Shown piece after piece: positions 50,639-59,900 of a DNA stretch of 64,000 nt. Position 1 is the first letter of the stretch, and the number at the start of each line of letters is the position of its first letter. A model generated the notes under the pieces. The model made no database searches and had not been told where the DNA came from. It saw only the letters and a list, made by a program, of their open reading frames with translations. The DNA comes from CBDCDJ01 sp965215355 (GTDB taxonomy: Bacteria > Deinococcota > Deinococci > Deinococcales > Trueperaceae), in assembly GCA_965215355.1 (NCBI GenBank), contig CBDCDJ010000007.1:1116001-1180000 (forward strand), written 5' to 3'. The position numbers and the translations under genes were made by a program.

Positions 50639-53600
50639 GTGCGACTCACCTCCTTGACGTTACAAGGTTTTAAAAGCTTCGGCGACCGTAGCGCCTTGGC
50701 CTTCGCGCCCGGGGTGACGGCCGTCGTCGGGCCGAACGGGTCGGGCAAGTCCAACCTTATCGAGGCGTTGCGCTGGGCGACGGGCGGCGGCCGGGCGGCC
50801 GACTACCGGGCGGGGGAGAAGACCGACCTCATTTTTCACGGAGCGAGCGGCAAGCGGAGCGTCAGCTACGCCGAGGTCGCCCTGGCTTTGCAAGACGGGC
50901 CGCGCAGCCACCACGTCGTTCGCAACCTGTTTCGGGACGGTTCCAGCAAGCTCAAGCTCAACGGGCGCGCGGCCAGGTTTTTGGACGTCGAAGAGGTTTT
51001 GGGCGGCAGCGGTTTGGGGCGCGGCAGTCTGGCCGTCATCGGTCAGGGCGAGGTCGGGCAGGTGTTGATGGCGAGTCCGGACAAGCTGCTCGAGTACGTC
51101 GCCGAGGCCGCGGGGGTCGCCAAACTGAGCAGTCGGCGCGACCTCAGCCTCGGCCGCCTAGAGACTGCGCAGGGTCACTTGCTGCGCTTGGCCGACCGCG
51201 AAGACGGGTTGGCCGCCGAAGTCGCCGGGCTCGCGGTCGAGGCGCAGCAGGCGGCCGACCACGCCCGGCTCAACGCCGAGGCGTTGCGGTTGCGCTACAC
51301 GCTGGCCGCGCTGCGCGCCGCGCACCTTGAAGAAGAGACGGGCAGTCTGGCCGTTCAACAGGCCCAGCTGGAAGCGGCCCTGGCGGAAGGCCGGCGCGCT
51401 CTCTCCGACCTGCAAACCGCCTGGAGCACGGTGAGGGCGCGCGTGGCGGACACAGAAACGGTTTATCGCGAAGTCCTCACCGCGGCCGAGGCGCAGCGCG
51501 GCGACCTGCGTGTGGCCGGCGAACGGATGGCCGGCTTGCGGCAACGCTCAAAGGACCTGCTGCGCGAGCAAGGTTTGCTCGCCGAAGAGCGCGCGCGACT
51601 CGCGGCCGTAACGGTGCCCGTCGCCCCCGACCTCGACCCGGTGAGCTTGCACGGTGCGGCCGACGCCGCCGCCGCCTTGGTCACCGCGCGGACGGGCGAC
51701 CTCACGGCGGCCGAAACGGCCCTCCGCGAGCTGCAGCAGCGCGTTCGCACGTGGCAGCTCGAGCAAAACCGCGAAGACCAGGCCGCAGCGAGCTTTGCCG
51801 CGCGTCAGAGCCAACTGCGCGCGCAGCGCGCCGGGCTCCGGGAGCGCTTGGCCGCCCTGCCGGACGGTGCTGCCGACCCCGCCGCCCTTCGCGACGAGGT
51901 TCGCGACCTCGCCGAGCGTCACGAGGCGGCCAAGGCACGCCTCGGCGCGCTCACCACCAGGCTTACCGCCCTGCACCGCGGGCACGCCTCGGCCGCGGCC
52001 GAGGCCGAGGCGCTGGCTCGAGCGGCGGAACGCGCCCGGCAGGTGTTTGCCGCGCGGCGCGGTTTCGCGCAAGGCCCGAAGCACGCGCTGCTCTCCGGCA
52101 TCCCGGGCGTCCACGGGGCGGTCGCCGACCTCGTGCAGGTCGGTGAGCCGTACCGGAGCGCGCTCGCGAGCGCGCTCGGGCGGCGGGTCGAGTACGTGGT
52201 GGTGGACACGGCCGACACCGCGCAGAAGGTTCTGGGCCACGTCAGAAAACAAGGAGGCTGGGTTACGGTTCTGCCGCTGGATTTGGTGATGGGCAAGCCG
52301 GGCACGTTGCCGCCGGGCCTCGCCGACGCGCCCGGGGTGCTCGGCCTCGCCGTCGACAAAGTCGTCGTGGAAGACGTTTTCAAACCGGTCGTCTGGCAAC
52401 TGCTGGGCACGACGACCCTCGTCGAGACGCTGCAAGCGGGCGTCGCCGTGGCGCGAGCGCGGCCCGTCCGGCCGCGACTCGTCAGCTTAGCGGGTGACGT
52501 CGTCGAGAGCTACGGGGCGCTGTCGGGGGGACAGAGCCGCACCGCGGACTCGGTCTTGGGAGCTGCCGCCGACGTCGAGGCGGCCGAGGCGGCGGCGCAG
52601 GGAGCGCAGGCCGTAGCAGACGAGCGGCTGGCCGCTTTACAGGCGCAACAGACGACGGCGCGCGCAGCGCAGGCCGAACTGGCGGCGCTGGAAACCTCAC
52701 TCACGGACGCTCGAGCCCGACTCGGCGCGCTCGAGGAAGCCCAAACCGTCGCCAGGTCGCTCCGTGAGCAACTGACGGAGCAGCTGGCCGGGGTCGCCAA
52801 GGCGTTGACGGCGCTGGAGCCGCCCGTCCGGCTGCTCGACCGCGCCGGTCTGACCGCTGCCGAGGCGGACGAGGCCGAGCTGGTGGCCAGGGTGCAAACC
52901 CTGCGCGACGCCGCGGTCGCCGCGGCGGAGGGGCTCCGCGAAGCGCGCGACGCCGTCGCGGTCGCTGAGACGGCGCAGCAGCGCTACGAGGAGCAGCGGC
53001 GACGTTTCGAGGAAACGCAGCGGCAGCTCGCCCGCCTGAACGAACGCGACCGGCAGTCAACCGACCTGCACACCGCCGTCGAGCGTGACCTTGAAGCGGC
53101 GCGCGCCGCGTTGCAGGCTGCAGAGGCCGCCCAACCCCGCGACTTAGAAGCCAAAAAGCTCGCCTGGCACACGGCAAAAGCCGAGAGCGCTCGGCTCGAG
53201 GCGGCGCTGTCGCCGCTGAGCGAAACTCAGGCCGGTCACGCCGAGGCCTTGGAGCGCGTCAAGCTCACGCTGGCGCGGCGCGAGGCCGCCGCCGAACTGG
53301 CTCAAGAAGACTTGGCCGGCTTTCCGGCGGGCATCGACAAGGTAGAGGGCGGCGCTCGAGCGTGCCGCGACCGGCTGGCCGAGGTCGAAGCGGCCCTGGC
53401 GGCGCTCGGCCCGGTCAACCACCGCGCCGCCCAGGACCTGGAGCACAAAAGGACGAGCCTCAGCGAGTTGCGCGCGCAACTCGCTGAGGCTCGGCAGGCC
53501 GTCGCAGAGTTGACGGCCGTCCTGGCGACCCTCGACGCCGAAACGAGTGTGCGCTTGGGGAGCGCGACCGAAGCGTTGCGCTGGAACTTCAAACGCTACG

Positions 53601-54028
53601 TCGCCGAACTTTTTGGTACCGAAGCCGAAGCGGATATTCACACGCTGTCGGAGGACGGCCGCCCGGTCGGTTTGAGCGTGGCGCTGCAACCCCCCGGCAA
53701 ACAAACCACCGCGCTCAACCTCCTTTCGGTCGGCGAACGCACGATGGGTGCACTGGCCTTTTTGTTCTCGCTTATGCAGGGCGACCCGGCGCAACGGTTG
53801 CCCCTGGCCGTCTTGGACGAGGTCGACGCGCCCCTCGACGAAGCCAACATCCGCCGTTTTTGCACTTTTGTCCAGCACCTCGCCAAACAAGGCACGCAGT
53901 TCGTCCTCATCACCCACCAGAAGGCGACGTTTGAGATTGCTGACGTGCTGTGGGGCGTGACTTCTGACAAGGGAGTGAGCCGGTTGTTCAGTATTCGGCG
54001 GGAAGAGACCGAACCTATGACCTTCTGA
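50639..54028 (+). CDS. smc: Chromosome segregation ATPase SMC
   Basis: A 1129-residue SMC protein. The N-terminal head has TLQGFKSFGDRSALAF and Walker A GPNGSGKSN (residues 31-39); two long coiled coils (about 160-480 and 640-960) surround a hinge with GIPGVHGAVADLVQV and ALGRRVEYVVVDTADTAQ; the C-terminal head has the signature LSVGERTMGALAFLFSLM and Walker B LPLAVLDEVDAPLDEANI. It compacts and resolves replicated chromosomes. GTG start; ScpA and ScpB are not in the window. A 40-bp perfect palindrome lies in the second coiled-coil region. Confidence 0.95.
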   Translation: MRLTSLTLQGFKSFGDRSALAFAPGVTAVVGPNGSGKSNLIEALRWATGGGRAADYRAGEKTDLIFHGASGKRSVSYAEVALALQDGPRSHHVVRNLFRDGSSKLKLNGRAARFLDVEEVLGGSGLGRGSLAVIGQGEVGQVLMASPDKLLEYVAEAAGVAKLSSRRDLSLGRLETAQGHLLRLADREDGLAAEVAGLAVEAQQAADHARLNAEALRLRYTLAALRAAHLEEETGSLAVQQAQLEAALAEGRRALSDLQTAWSTVRARVADTETVYREVLTAAEAQRGDLRVAGERMAGLRQRSKDLLREQGLLAEERARLAAVTVPVAPDLDPVSLHGAADAAAALVTARTGDLTAAETALRELQQRVRTWQLEQNREDQAAASFAARQSQLRAQRAGLRERLAALPDGAADPAALRDEVRDLAERHEAAKARLGALTTRLTALHRGHASAAAEAEALARAAERARQVFAARRGFAQGPKHALLSGIPGVHGAVADLVQVGEPYRSALASALGRRVEYVVVDTADTAQKVLGHVRKQGGWVTVLPLDLVMGKPGTLPPGLADAPGVLGLAVDKVVVEDVFKPVVWQLLGTTTLVETLQAGVAVARARPVRPRLVSLAGDVVESYGALSGGQSRTADSVLGAAADVEAAEAAAQGAQAVADERLAALQAQQTTARAAQAELAALETSLTDARARLGALEEAQTVARSLREQLTEQLAGVAKALTALEPPVRLLDRAGLTAAEADEAELVARVQTLRDAAVAAAEGLREARDAVAVAETAQQRYEEQRRRFEETQRQLARLNERDRQSTDLHTAVERDLEAARAALQAAEAAQPRDLEAKKLAWHTAKAESARLEAALSPLSETQAGHAEALERVKLTLARREAAAELAQEDLAGFPAGIDKVEGGARACRDRLAEVEAALAALGPVNHRAAQDLEHKRTSLSELRAQLAEARQAVAELTAVLATLDAETSVRLGSATEALRWNFKRYVAELFGTEAEADIHTLSEDGRPVGLSVALQPPGKQTTALNLLSVGERTMGALAFLFSLMQGDPAQRLPLAVLDEVDAPLDEANIRRFCTFVQHLAKQGTQFVLITHQKATFEIADVLWGVTSDKGVSRLFSIRREETEPMTF
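53454..53493. repeat. 40-bp perfect palindrome inside smc
   Basis: Arms of 20 bases, CGAGCCTCAGCGAGTTGCGC and its exact complement, meet at 53473/53474. The codons read LSELRAQLAEAR in the coiled coil. Such a perfect inverted repeat in coding DNA is rare. Confidence 0.9.
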
Positions 54029-54079
54029 AGCAACAAAAAATACACAAGCAAGCCTATTGTGAATTATTACACTTGCTTT
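54029..54079 (+). repeat. Dispersed AT-rich repeat, copy C
   Basis: Begins directly after the smc stop codon: AGCAACAAAAAATACAC, 13 bases, GTGAA (54059-54063), ATTATTACACTTGCTTT. Same orientation as copy B on the other side of smc. The remaining 297 bases up to the recombinase gene (54080-54376) contain no gene, terminator or repeat that I can support. Confidence 0.75.
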
Positions 54080-54376
54080 AAAACCAACACACCTGCTCGG
54101 TAGCTGAAGTAAGGGCTATCACGAAGTTGTTAAGCCGCATACGAAGTAGTCCCAAACGTTGAGGTTCGTCTGGCACTGCTCTTAGGGTCGCCTCAAAGCT
54201 TCCGCTCCCTTGCGACGACCAGGATTGATGAAAGCCGACTGTAGCGGTTGCCCTAGCGGCCGCAGCCTCTAACTAAGCTTCGGTGTCAAACGTCGAAGAG
54301 GTCGCGCTCCAGCACCTAAGTGACCTAAACTTTCAAACAACGAGCGAGCCCTATAACTCAAACGGGGAAGAGCCGT

Positions 54377-55429
54377 CTACCAATCGTCAATGTCCTCACC
54401 TATCTCGTCGGTACTGAGTTTGGCGTAGCGGCGGGTGGTCTGGATACTCGAGTGTCGCAAGTGCGCCGCCACCCGCCCAAGGTCGCGCACCTGCCGGTAA
54501 TAGCGGGTGCCGGCGTAGTGCCGCAAACCGTGCACCGCCGAGGCCGCGTAGTCGTCGCTCATGCCTTGCAACTGACAGAACTCCTCGAACTTGAGGCGAG
54601 CGTGATTGGTCGTCCAGGGAAGGACGTAGTCTTTCACTCGCCGATTCTTATAGCGCAGGTCGTCGCTACAGACCTGGCGGTAGTTTTTAAGAATCTCGAG
54701 CGTGCGAGCGGTCAGCCGCACCGCCTTTCTCGTGCCGCCCTTGCCGTGGACCGTCATGCGCCGACGCGGCCAGTCGACGTGTTGCCAGCACAGTGCAGTC
54801 ATCTCGCCGATGCGCAGCCCCGCGTGCGCCCCCAAAATGACCATGACGGCGATAGCTCCGGCACCGTCACGCTCGGCGGCGTCGAGCAACGCTTCTACGG
54901 CCTCGTCGCTCCAGGGGGGCGTTTTGTCCTGCACTTCTTCTTTGTCGGGCGGCGCGTGGACGTCGGTGAAGGGTTTGGCGGTCGTGGCTCCGGCCCACTC
55001 GAGTGCGTCGTACAGCAACCTGGCCGCCGCCAACTTTACGCCGATGGTGCTCGAGCTGAGCGGTTTGCTGTCTTGGTAATCCTGTTCGAAGCGCTGCCGG
55101 CCTTTGCGAAGCGGCACCCGGCGGCGCATGAGTTGGTTGCGGTAGGTCGTCCCGGCGTCGCCGCTCGGGTGGAGCAGGTTTTCGTGGCTGAACGCTTCCA
55201 ACACGTCCTGAACGCCGCGCCGGTACAGCCGCACCGTGCCCTGAGAAACGTTCACGCCCGACTTGGAGCGTTTGTAGAGGTACGCTTCACAAAGCCCGAG
55301 AATATCTTCCTCGTCGCGTTCGTTCACCGCCTTAAGGATGCGGATGCGCCGCTTCTCGAGCCCGAGCTTGGCCCAGTCCTCGTAGATGTCTAAGGGCTCT
55401 AAGCCGGTGTAGCGCTCGAGGTCAGCCAT
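54377..55429 (-). CDS. Tyrosine recombinase/integrase, XerC/D-like
   Basis: A 350-residue site-specific recombinase. Catalytic residues are Arg206 in HAGLRIGE, Lys230 in HGKGGTRKAV, His300-x-x-Arg303 in HGLRHYAGTRYY, His326 in LRHSS and the nucleophile Tyr335 in TTRRYA. The N-terminal SAM-like DNA-binding domain covers about residues 35-150. It may be the chromosome-dimer resolvase or a domesticated integrase: no phage genes, tRNA or direct repeats adjoin it, and it lies between smc and dnaE. TATATA lies about 30 bases before the ATG. Confidence 0.87.
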   Translation of the reverse strand: MADLERYTGLEPLDIYEDWAKLGLEKRRIRILKAVNERDEEDILGLCEAYLYKRSKSGVNVSQGTVRLYRRGVQDVLEAFSHENLLHPSGDAGTTYRNQLMRRRVPLRKGRQRFEQDYQDSKPLSSSTIGVKLAAARLLYDALEWAGATTAKPFTDVHAPPDKEEVQDKTPPWSDEAVEALLDAAERDGAGAIAVMVILGAHAGLRIGEMTALCWQHVDWPRRRMTVHGKGGTRKAVRLTARTLEILKNYRQVCSDDLRYKNRRVKDYVLPWTTNHARLKFEEFCQLQGMSDDYAASAVHGLRHYAGTRYYRQVRDLGRVAAHLRHSSIQTTRRYAKLSTDEIGEDIDDW

Positions 55430-55591
55430 GAGGTTCCAATTTCTGATACATATATAGAGGTCTCATCAGAACTATTCTAAGCTCTTTTAAATCGGTGAAA
55501 AGAAACATTTTCACTTTTCTTTGTCGAAATGAGCGTTAGGGTATGGGTCGTGCGACCTTTGAAACTCACCTGGTGGGGTCACTTCCAACCT

Positions 55592-56617
55592 CTACTCCAG
55601 CGGAGTTTGCGCTTCGTGGTAAACAGCCTCGCTCCGCACGACGCGCCCCTGAACGTCGAGCAGGTCGTACGAGAGCGTAAGATAAGCTGTGACATGGGCC
55701 TTTTTCCGGCCGAGCCACCTCGCCTCCGTCACCACCTCGGCGCTGCTCAGGTGCAGCGAGTGGCCCAGGACAAAGGTTTGCTCACGACTCAGGAGCTGGG
55801 CCAGGGCGTCTTCGTCGCGCAGGGCGTCGAGCCTTGGAAAGCGCCCACCGTCGGAGCGCAAGTCTCGAAAAACACTTTTCGCTAAGCTGAGAAAACCGTT
55901 CAAACGTTTGGCAAGCGGGTGCTCGTCGTCCAGCGCCCGTTGCAACTCGAGCCGCTCCAGGTCCGTTTCGAGTGCGTTGACCTGTTGCTGAAGTCGGTGT
56001 TCAGAAGCGGGCGGCCGGGCACGGGAGGTGTCGTACACCGTGTAGGCAGCGCTGGCGACGTTGTCTTTGAAAGCGTCTATCAGTTCACGGCGGACGAGTT
56101 CCGGCTCGAAGGTCGACCGGTACACGCTGTACTGCTTTTCACGCTGCAGCGCCGCCAAGACTACAGGTGCAAGCTGCAAAGCGACGTTGCCGAGTTGATT
56201 CAAAGCGGGACCTACGGCGTTCGCCGACAGCGTGGCGGCCGACGGCGCACCGTCTGAGCCGAGTTCAATCAACCGGGACCAAAGGTGCTCGAGGTCTTGG
56301 CGCACTGTTTGCACGGCACTCACCGCTCGACCGTAGACGACGAGGTCTTGCGCCGTGTGCTCGTCCAAAAAGACGAGGCTGACCTCCTCCGGTCTGAGTC
56401 GACGACTCACTACAGCGCTGCGAACGCGGTCGGCCACTTGGCGCGTGAGTTCGTTGAGACCTTTTTGAAGGGCCAGTTCCGCTTGAGGAAGGTAGGCTTC
56501 TGGGAAGTCGCCAACGTCACCGAAACCGTCCTCGAGCTTTTTCAGCGTATTTACTAGGGCTTCTGCACGCTGCAAAGAGGTCTGGCTGACTTGAGCCTCT
56601 TCCTGATCCGTTGCCAT
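55592..56617 (-). CDS. Coiled-coil protein of unknown function
   Basis: A 341-residue soluble protein I do not recognise. It begins with helical DQEEAQVSQTSLQRAEALVN and LELALQKGL-type segments, and a heptad stretch near residue 215 (RLQQQVNALETDLERLELQ) predicts a coiled coil. The last 60 residues are beta-rich with AYLTLSYDLLDVQGRVV. GGAG precedes the ATG by about 9 bases. It is divergent from dnaE across 297 bases and upstream of the recombinase gene in the same direction. Confidence 0.65.
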   Translation of the reverse strand: MATDQEEAQVSQTSLQRAEALVNTLKKLEDGFGDVGDFPEAYLPQAELALQKGLNELTRQVADRVRSAVVSRRLRPEEVSLVFLDEHTAQDLVVYGRAVSAVQTVRQDLEHLWSRLIELGSDGAPSAATLSANAVGPALNQLGNVALQLAPVVLAALQREKQYSVYRSTFEPELVRRELIDAFKDNVASAAYTVYDTSRARPPASEHRLQQQVNALETDLERLELQRALDDEHPLAKRLNGFLSLAKSVFRDLRSDGGRFPRLDALRDEDALAQLLSREQTFVLGHSLHLSSAEVVTEARWLGRKKAHVTAYLTLSYDLLDVQGRVVRSEAVYHEAQTPLE

Positions 56618-56801
56618 CTATTTCAGCTCCTCTCAGCAAGCGGTCTCATAGCGCCTGCCTTAGTTTGAGTAAAGTCCACATGCCTCCGCAACGCTCTCCC
56701 CCGCCACCCGTTCCGTGAGGTTGACAACAGCGTTGGTGAAACTTTACCAACTCGGACTGCAGGTTTCCAACAAGATTGAAAACTGCAACTTCTATAACTA
56801 T

Positions 56802-56852
56802 GAAGTAAGTTAATAAATTCACAATAGTCATGGTTGTGAAATTTTTGTTTCC
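56802..56852 (-). repeat. Dispersed AT-rich repeat, copy D
   Basis: Read on the minus strand: GGAAACAAAAATTTCAC, 13 bases, GTGAATTTATTAACTTACTTC. The half-sites on the plus strand are TTCAC 56818-56822 and GTGAA 56836-56840. It lies about 50 bases before the dnaE -10 box. The rest of the 297-bp gap shows no gene. Confidence 0.78.
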
Positions 56853-56902
56853 TAAGACTTTGTCTCAAACTTTTACCGACCTGAGCCCCTGGCAATTCAA
56901 GG

Positions 56903-56908
56903 TACAAT
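56903..56908 (+). promoter_or_regulatory. dnaE: -10 box of a probable leaderless dnaE transcript
   Basis: TACAAT, 6 bases before the ATG; no ribosome site is present. Confidence 0.5.
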
Positions 56909-56914
56909 CACCCT

Positions 56915-59900
56915 ATGGCTGAACCTGCTTTGAAATTCGCCCACCTGCACCAGCACACCGCTTACAGCCTCTTAGACGGGGCCGCCCGCATCAAAGACCT
57001 GATGAAGTGGGTTAAGGAGGTGTCGCCCGACCAGCCTGTGCTCGCCATGACCGACCACGGCAACATGCACGGCGCGGTCGAGTTTTACAAGGCAGCCGAG
57101 ACGCAAGGGGTCAAACCCATCCTCGGCTTCGAGGCTTACGTGACGGCGGGTTCACGCTTTGAAAAGCGGCGCGGCAGCAGCAAGCTCGACGGCGGTTACT
57201 TTCACCTGACGCTGCTGGCGAAAAGTTTCAAGGGTTATCAAAACCTCTGCAGGCTGAATTCGCGTGGCTGGTTGGAAGGTTTTTACGGCAAGCCGCGGGT
57301 CGACCACGAACTGCTCGAGGAATACTCCGAAGGGGTCATCGCGCTCTCTGGCTGTCTGGGTGCGCAAGTCCCGCGCACCCTGCTCGACGTGTCCCCGGAG
57401 GCGGGCGAGGAAATCCTGCAAAAGTACCTGGACATTTACGGCGACAACTTCTTTATCGAACTTCAGGACCACGGCATCGAGGACCAGCCGCGGCTGAACA
57501 AGATGCTCAAAATCCTGGCCGACAAGTACGGCCTCGGCCTGGTCGCCACCAACGACGGGCACTACGTGCGCAAAGAGGACGCTCGAGCCCACGAAGCCCT
57601 CCTCGCCATCCAAACGAAAACCGTTTTGTCCGACCCAGGGCGCTTCAAGTTTCCTTGCGACGAGTTCTACGTCAAAACGCCCGACGAGATGGCCGCGGTC
57701 ATCCCTGAGAGCGACTATCCGGGCGCGCTCGGCAACAGCATGACCATTGCCGACATGTGCGACGTGGTGCTGCCGGTCGGGGACAAGCGGGTTTACCAGA
57801 TGCCCGAGCTGCCCATTCCCAAGGGCCGCACGCTGGCCGAGCAACTCCGCATCCAGTCTTACCAGGGCTTGCTCGAGCGGTACGGGGAAATTGACGAAGC
57901 GCTGTACCGCCGTTACTTGGGCATGGCGACGGTTGAGAAGCCGGAGACTTTTGAGGGCGTGCTCGAGCACCTGGCCCGCGGCGGCGAAACTTGCCAAGCC
58001 CAGGCGCGGTCGGCGGGCGAGAAGTACGTGACCTACCCGCACCTGGAAAAGCTCAAAGCGTCGGGCGAGTTCAGCGAACGGGCGCTTATCATTCTCGAGC
58101 GGCTCGAGTACGAACTCGGACTGATCATCACGATGGGTTTCCCAGACTATCTCTTGATCGTCGCGGACTTTATCAACTGGGCCAAGGACAACGGCATCGC
58201 GGTCGGGCCGGGGCGCGGCTCGGGGGCGGGCTCGATCGTCTGTTACGCGCTCAAGATCACCAACATCGAACCCCTGCAGTACGACCTGCTGTTCGAACGC
58301 TTTTTGAACCCCGACCGGATTTCGATGCCCGACATCGACGTGGACTTCTCCGACACGCGCCGGGGCGAGGTCATCGACTACGTGCGCGAGAAGTACGGCG
58401 AAGACCGCGTCGCGCAGATTGCCACCTTCGGGACGATGGCCTCGAAAGCCGCCATCAAAGACGCCGCGCGGGTGTTGGAAGCCCCTTACGCCGACGCCGA
58501 TAGGGTCTCGAAACTCATCCCGGTCGTGTTCGGCCGCTCGACCCCGATCGCCCGGGCGATGGACGAAGTGCCCGAAATCAAACAGTATTACGACCGCGGC
58601 GCGAGTGAATTCATGGACGTGGCGCTGGCGCTGGAAGGCCTGACCCGGCACGCCTCGGTCCACGCGGCAGGAGTGATCATCTCGCGCGAGCCGGTGCAGG
58701 AACTCGCGCCCGTGTTCCGCAGCGGCGACGGCCCCATCGTCTGCCAGTACGACATGACTTCGGTCGAAGAGTTGGGCTTTATCAAGATGGACTTTTTGGG
58801 CCTGCGCACCTTGTCCTTTATCGAGGCGGCGGTGAAAATCGTTAAGGAGTCGCGCGGTATCAACCTGGACCCCGACGCCTTTCCCATCGACGACCCCAAG
58901 ACGATGGACCTGCTCAGTCGCGGCGAGGCGGCGGGGGTGTTTCAGTTCGAATCGCCGGGGATGGTGGACACCTTAAAGAAGCTCAAGCCGCGGCGCATTC
59001 AGGACCTCATCGCCGTGTCCGCGCTGTACCGGCCGGGGCCGATGGAAAACATCCCGACTTATATTCGGCGTCACCACGGCTCGAGCGAGGACCTTTATGC
59101 GGACTTCCCGGCGTCGCGTGAATACCTAGAAGCTATCCTCGAGGAAACCTACGGCATCCCCGTTTACCAGGAACAAATCATGAAAATCGCCCAGGCGGTG
59201 GCGGGCTACAGTCTGGGCGAGGCCGACATCCTGCGCCGAGCGATGGGCAAGAAAAAAGTCGCGGAGATGGAAAAGCAGCGCCTCATCTTCTTGGACGGGG
59301 CCAAGGCGAAAAACATTCCCAAAGACGAGGCGAGCCGCATTTTCGACCTGCTGGAAAAGTTCGCCAACTACGGCTTCAACAAAAGCCACAGCGCAGCCTA
59401 CGGGGTGTTGTCCTACCAGACGGCTTACTTAAAGGCGCACTACCCGGTCGAGTTCGCGGCGGCGCTGCTGACCGTCGAACGCGCCAACTCGGACAAGGTG
59501 GCGCAGTACGCCGCCGACGCCCGCCAGCTCGGTGTCGACGTACTGCCGCCCGACATCAACGAGTCAAAGAGCGACTTCACGCCGGTCGGCGGGGTGATTC
59601 GCTTCGGGCTGTACGGCATCAAAAACGTGGGTGACGGCGCGGTCGAGCACATCCTGGCCGAGCGGGCGCGGGGCGGCAAGTTCAAGGACCTGTGGGACTT
59701 TTGCAAGCGCGTCGACAGCAGCATGGTCAACAAGCGCGCCTTAGAGCACCTCGTCAAGGCCGGCGCGTTCGACGCGCTCGGCGAGCGCCACACCCTGCTG
59801 CACAACGTCGAGGCGGCACAAAAGTGGGGCGCGGCCCAGCGCAACCAAGCCGCGCTGGGCCAGATGAGCCTGTTCGGTGCCGAGGAAACGCGGCCTCCCT

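Noticed and set aside
54377..56617. Prophage or integrative-element remnant
   Set aside because: No phage structural, regulatory or attachment sequences adjoin the recombinase, and neighbours are core genes.
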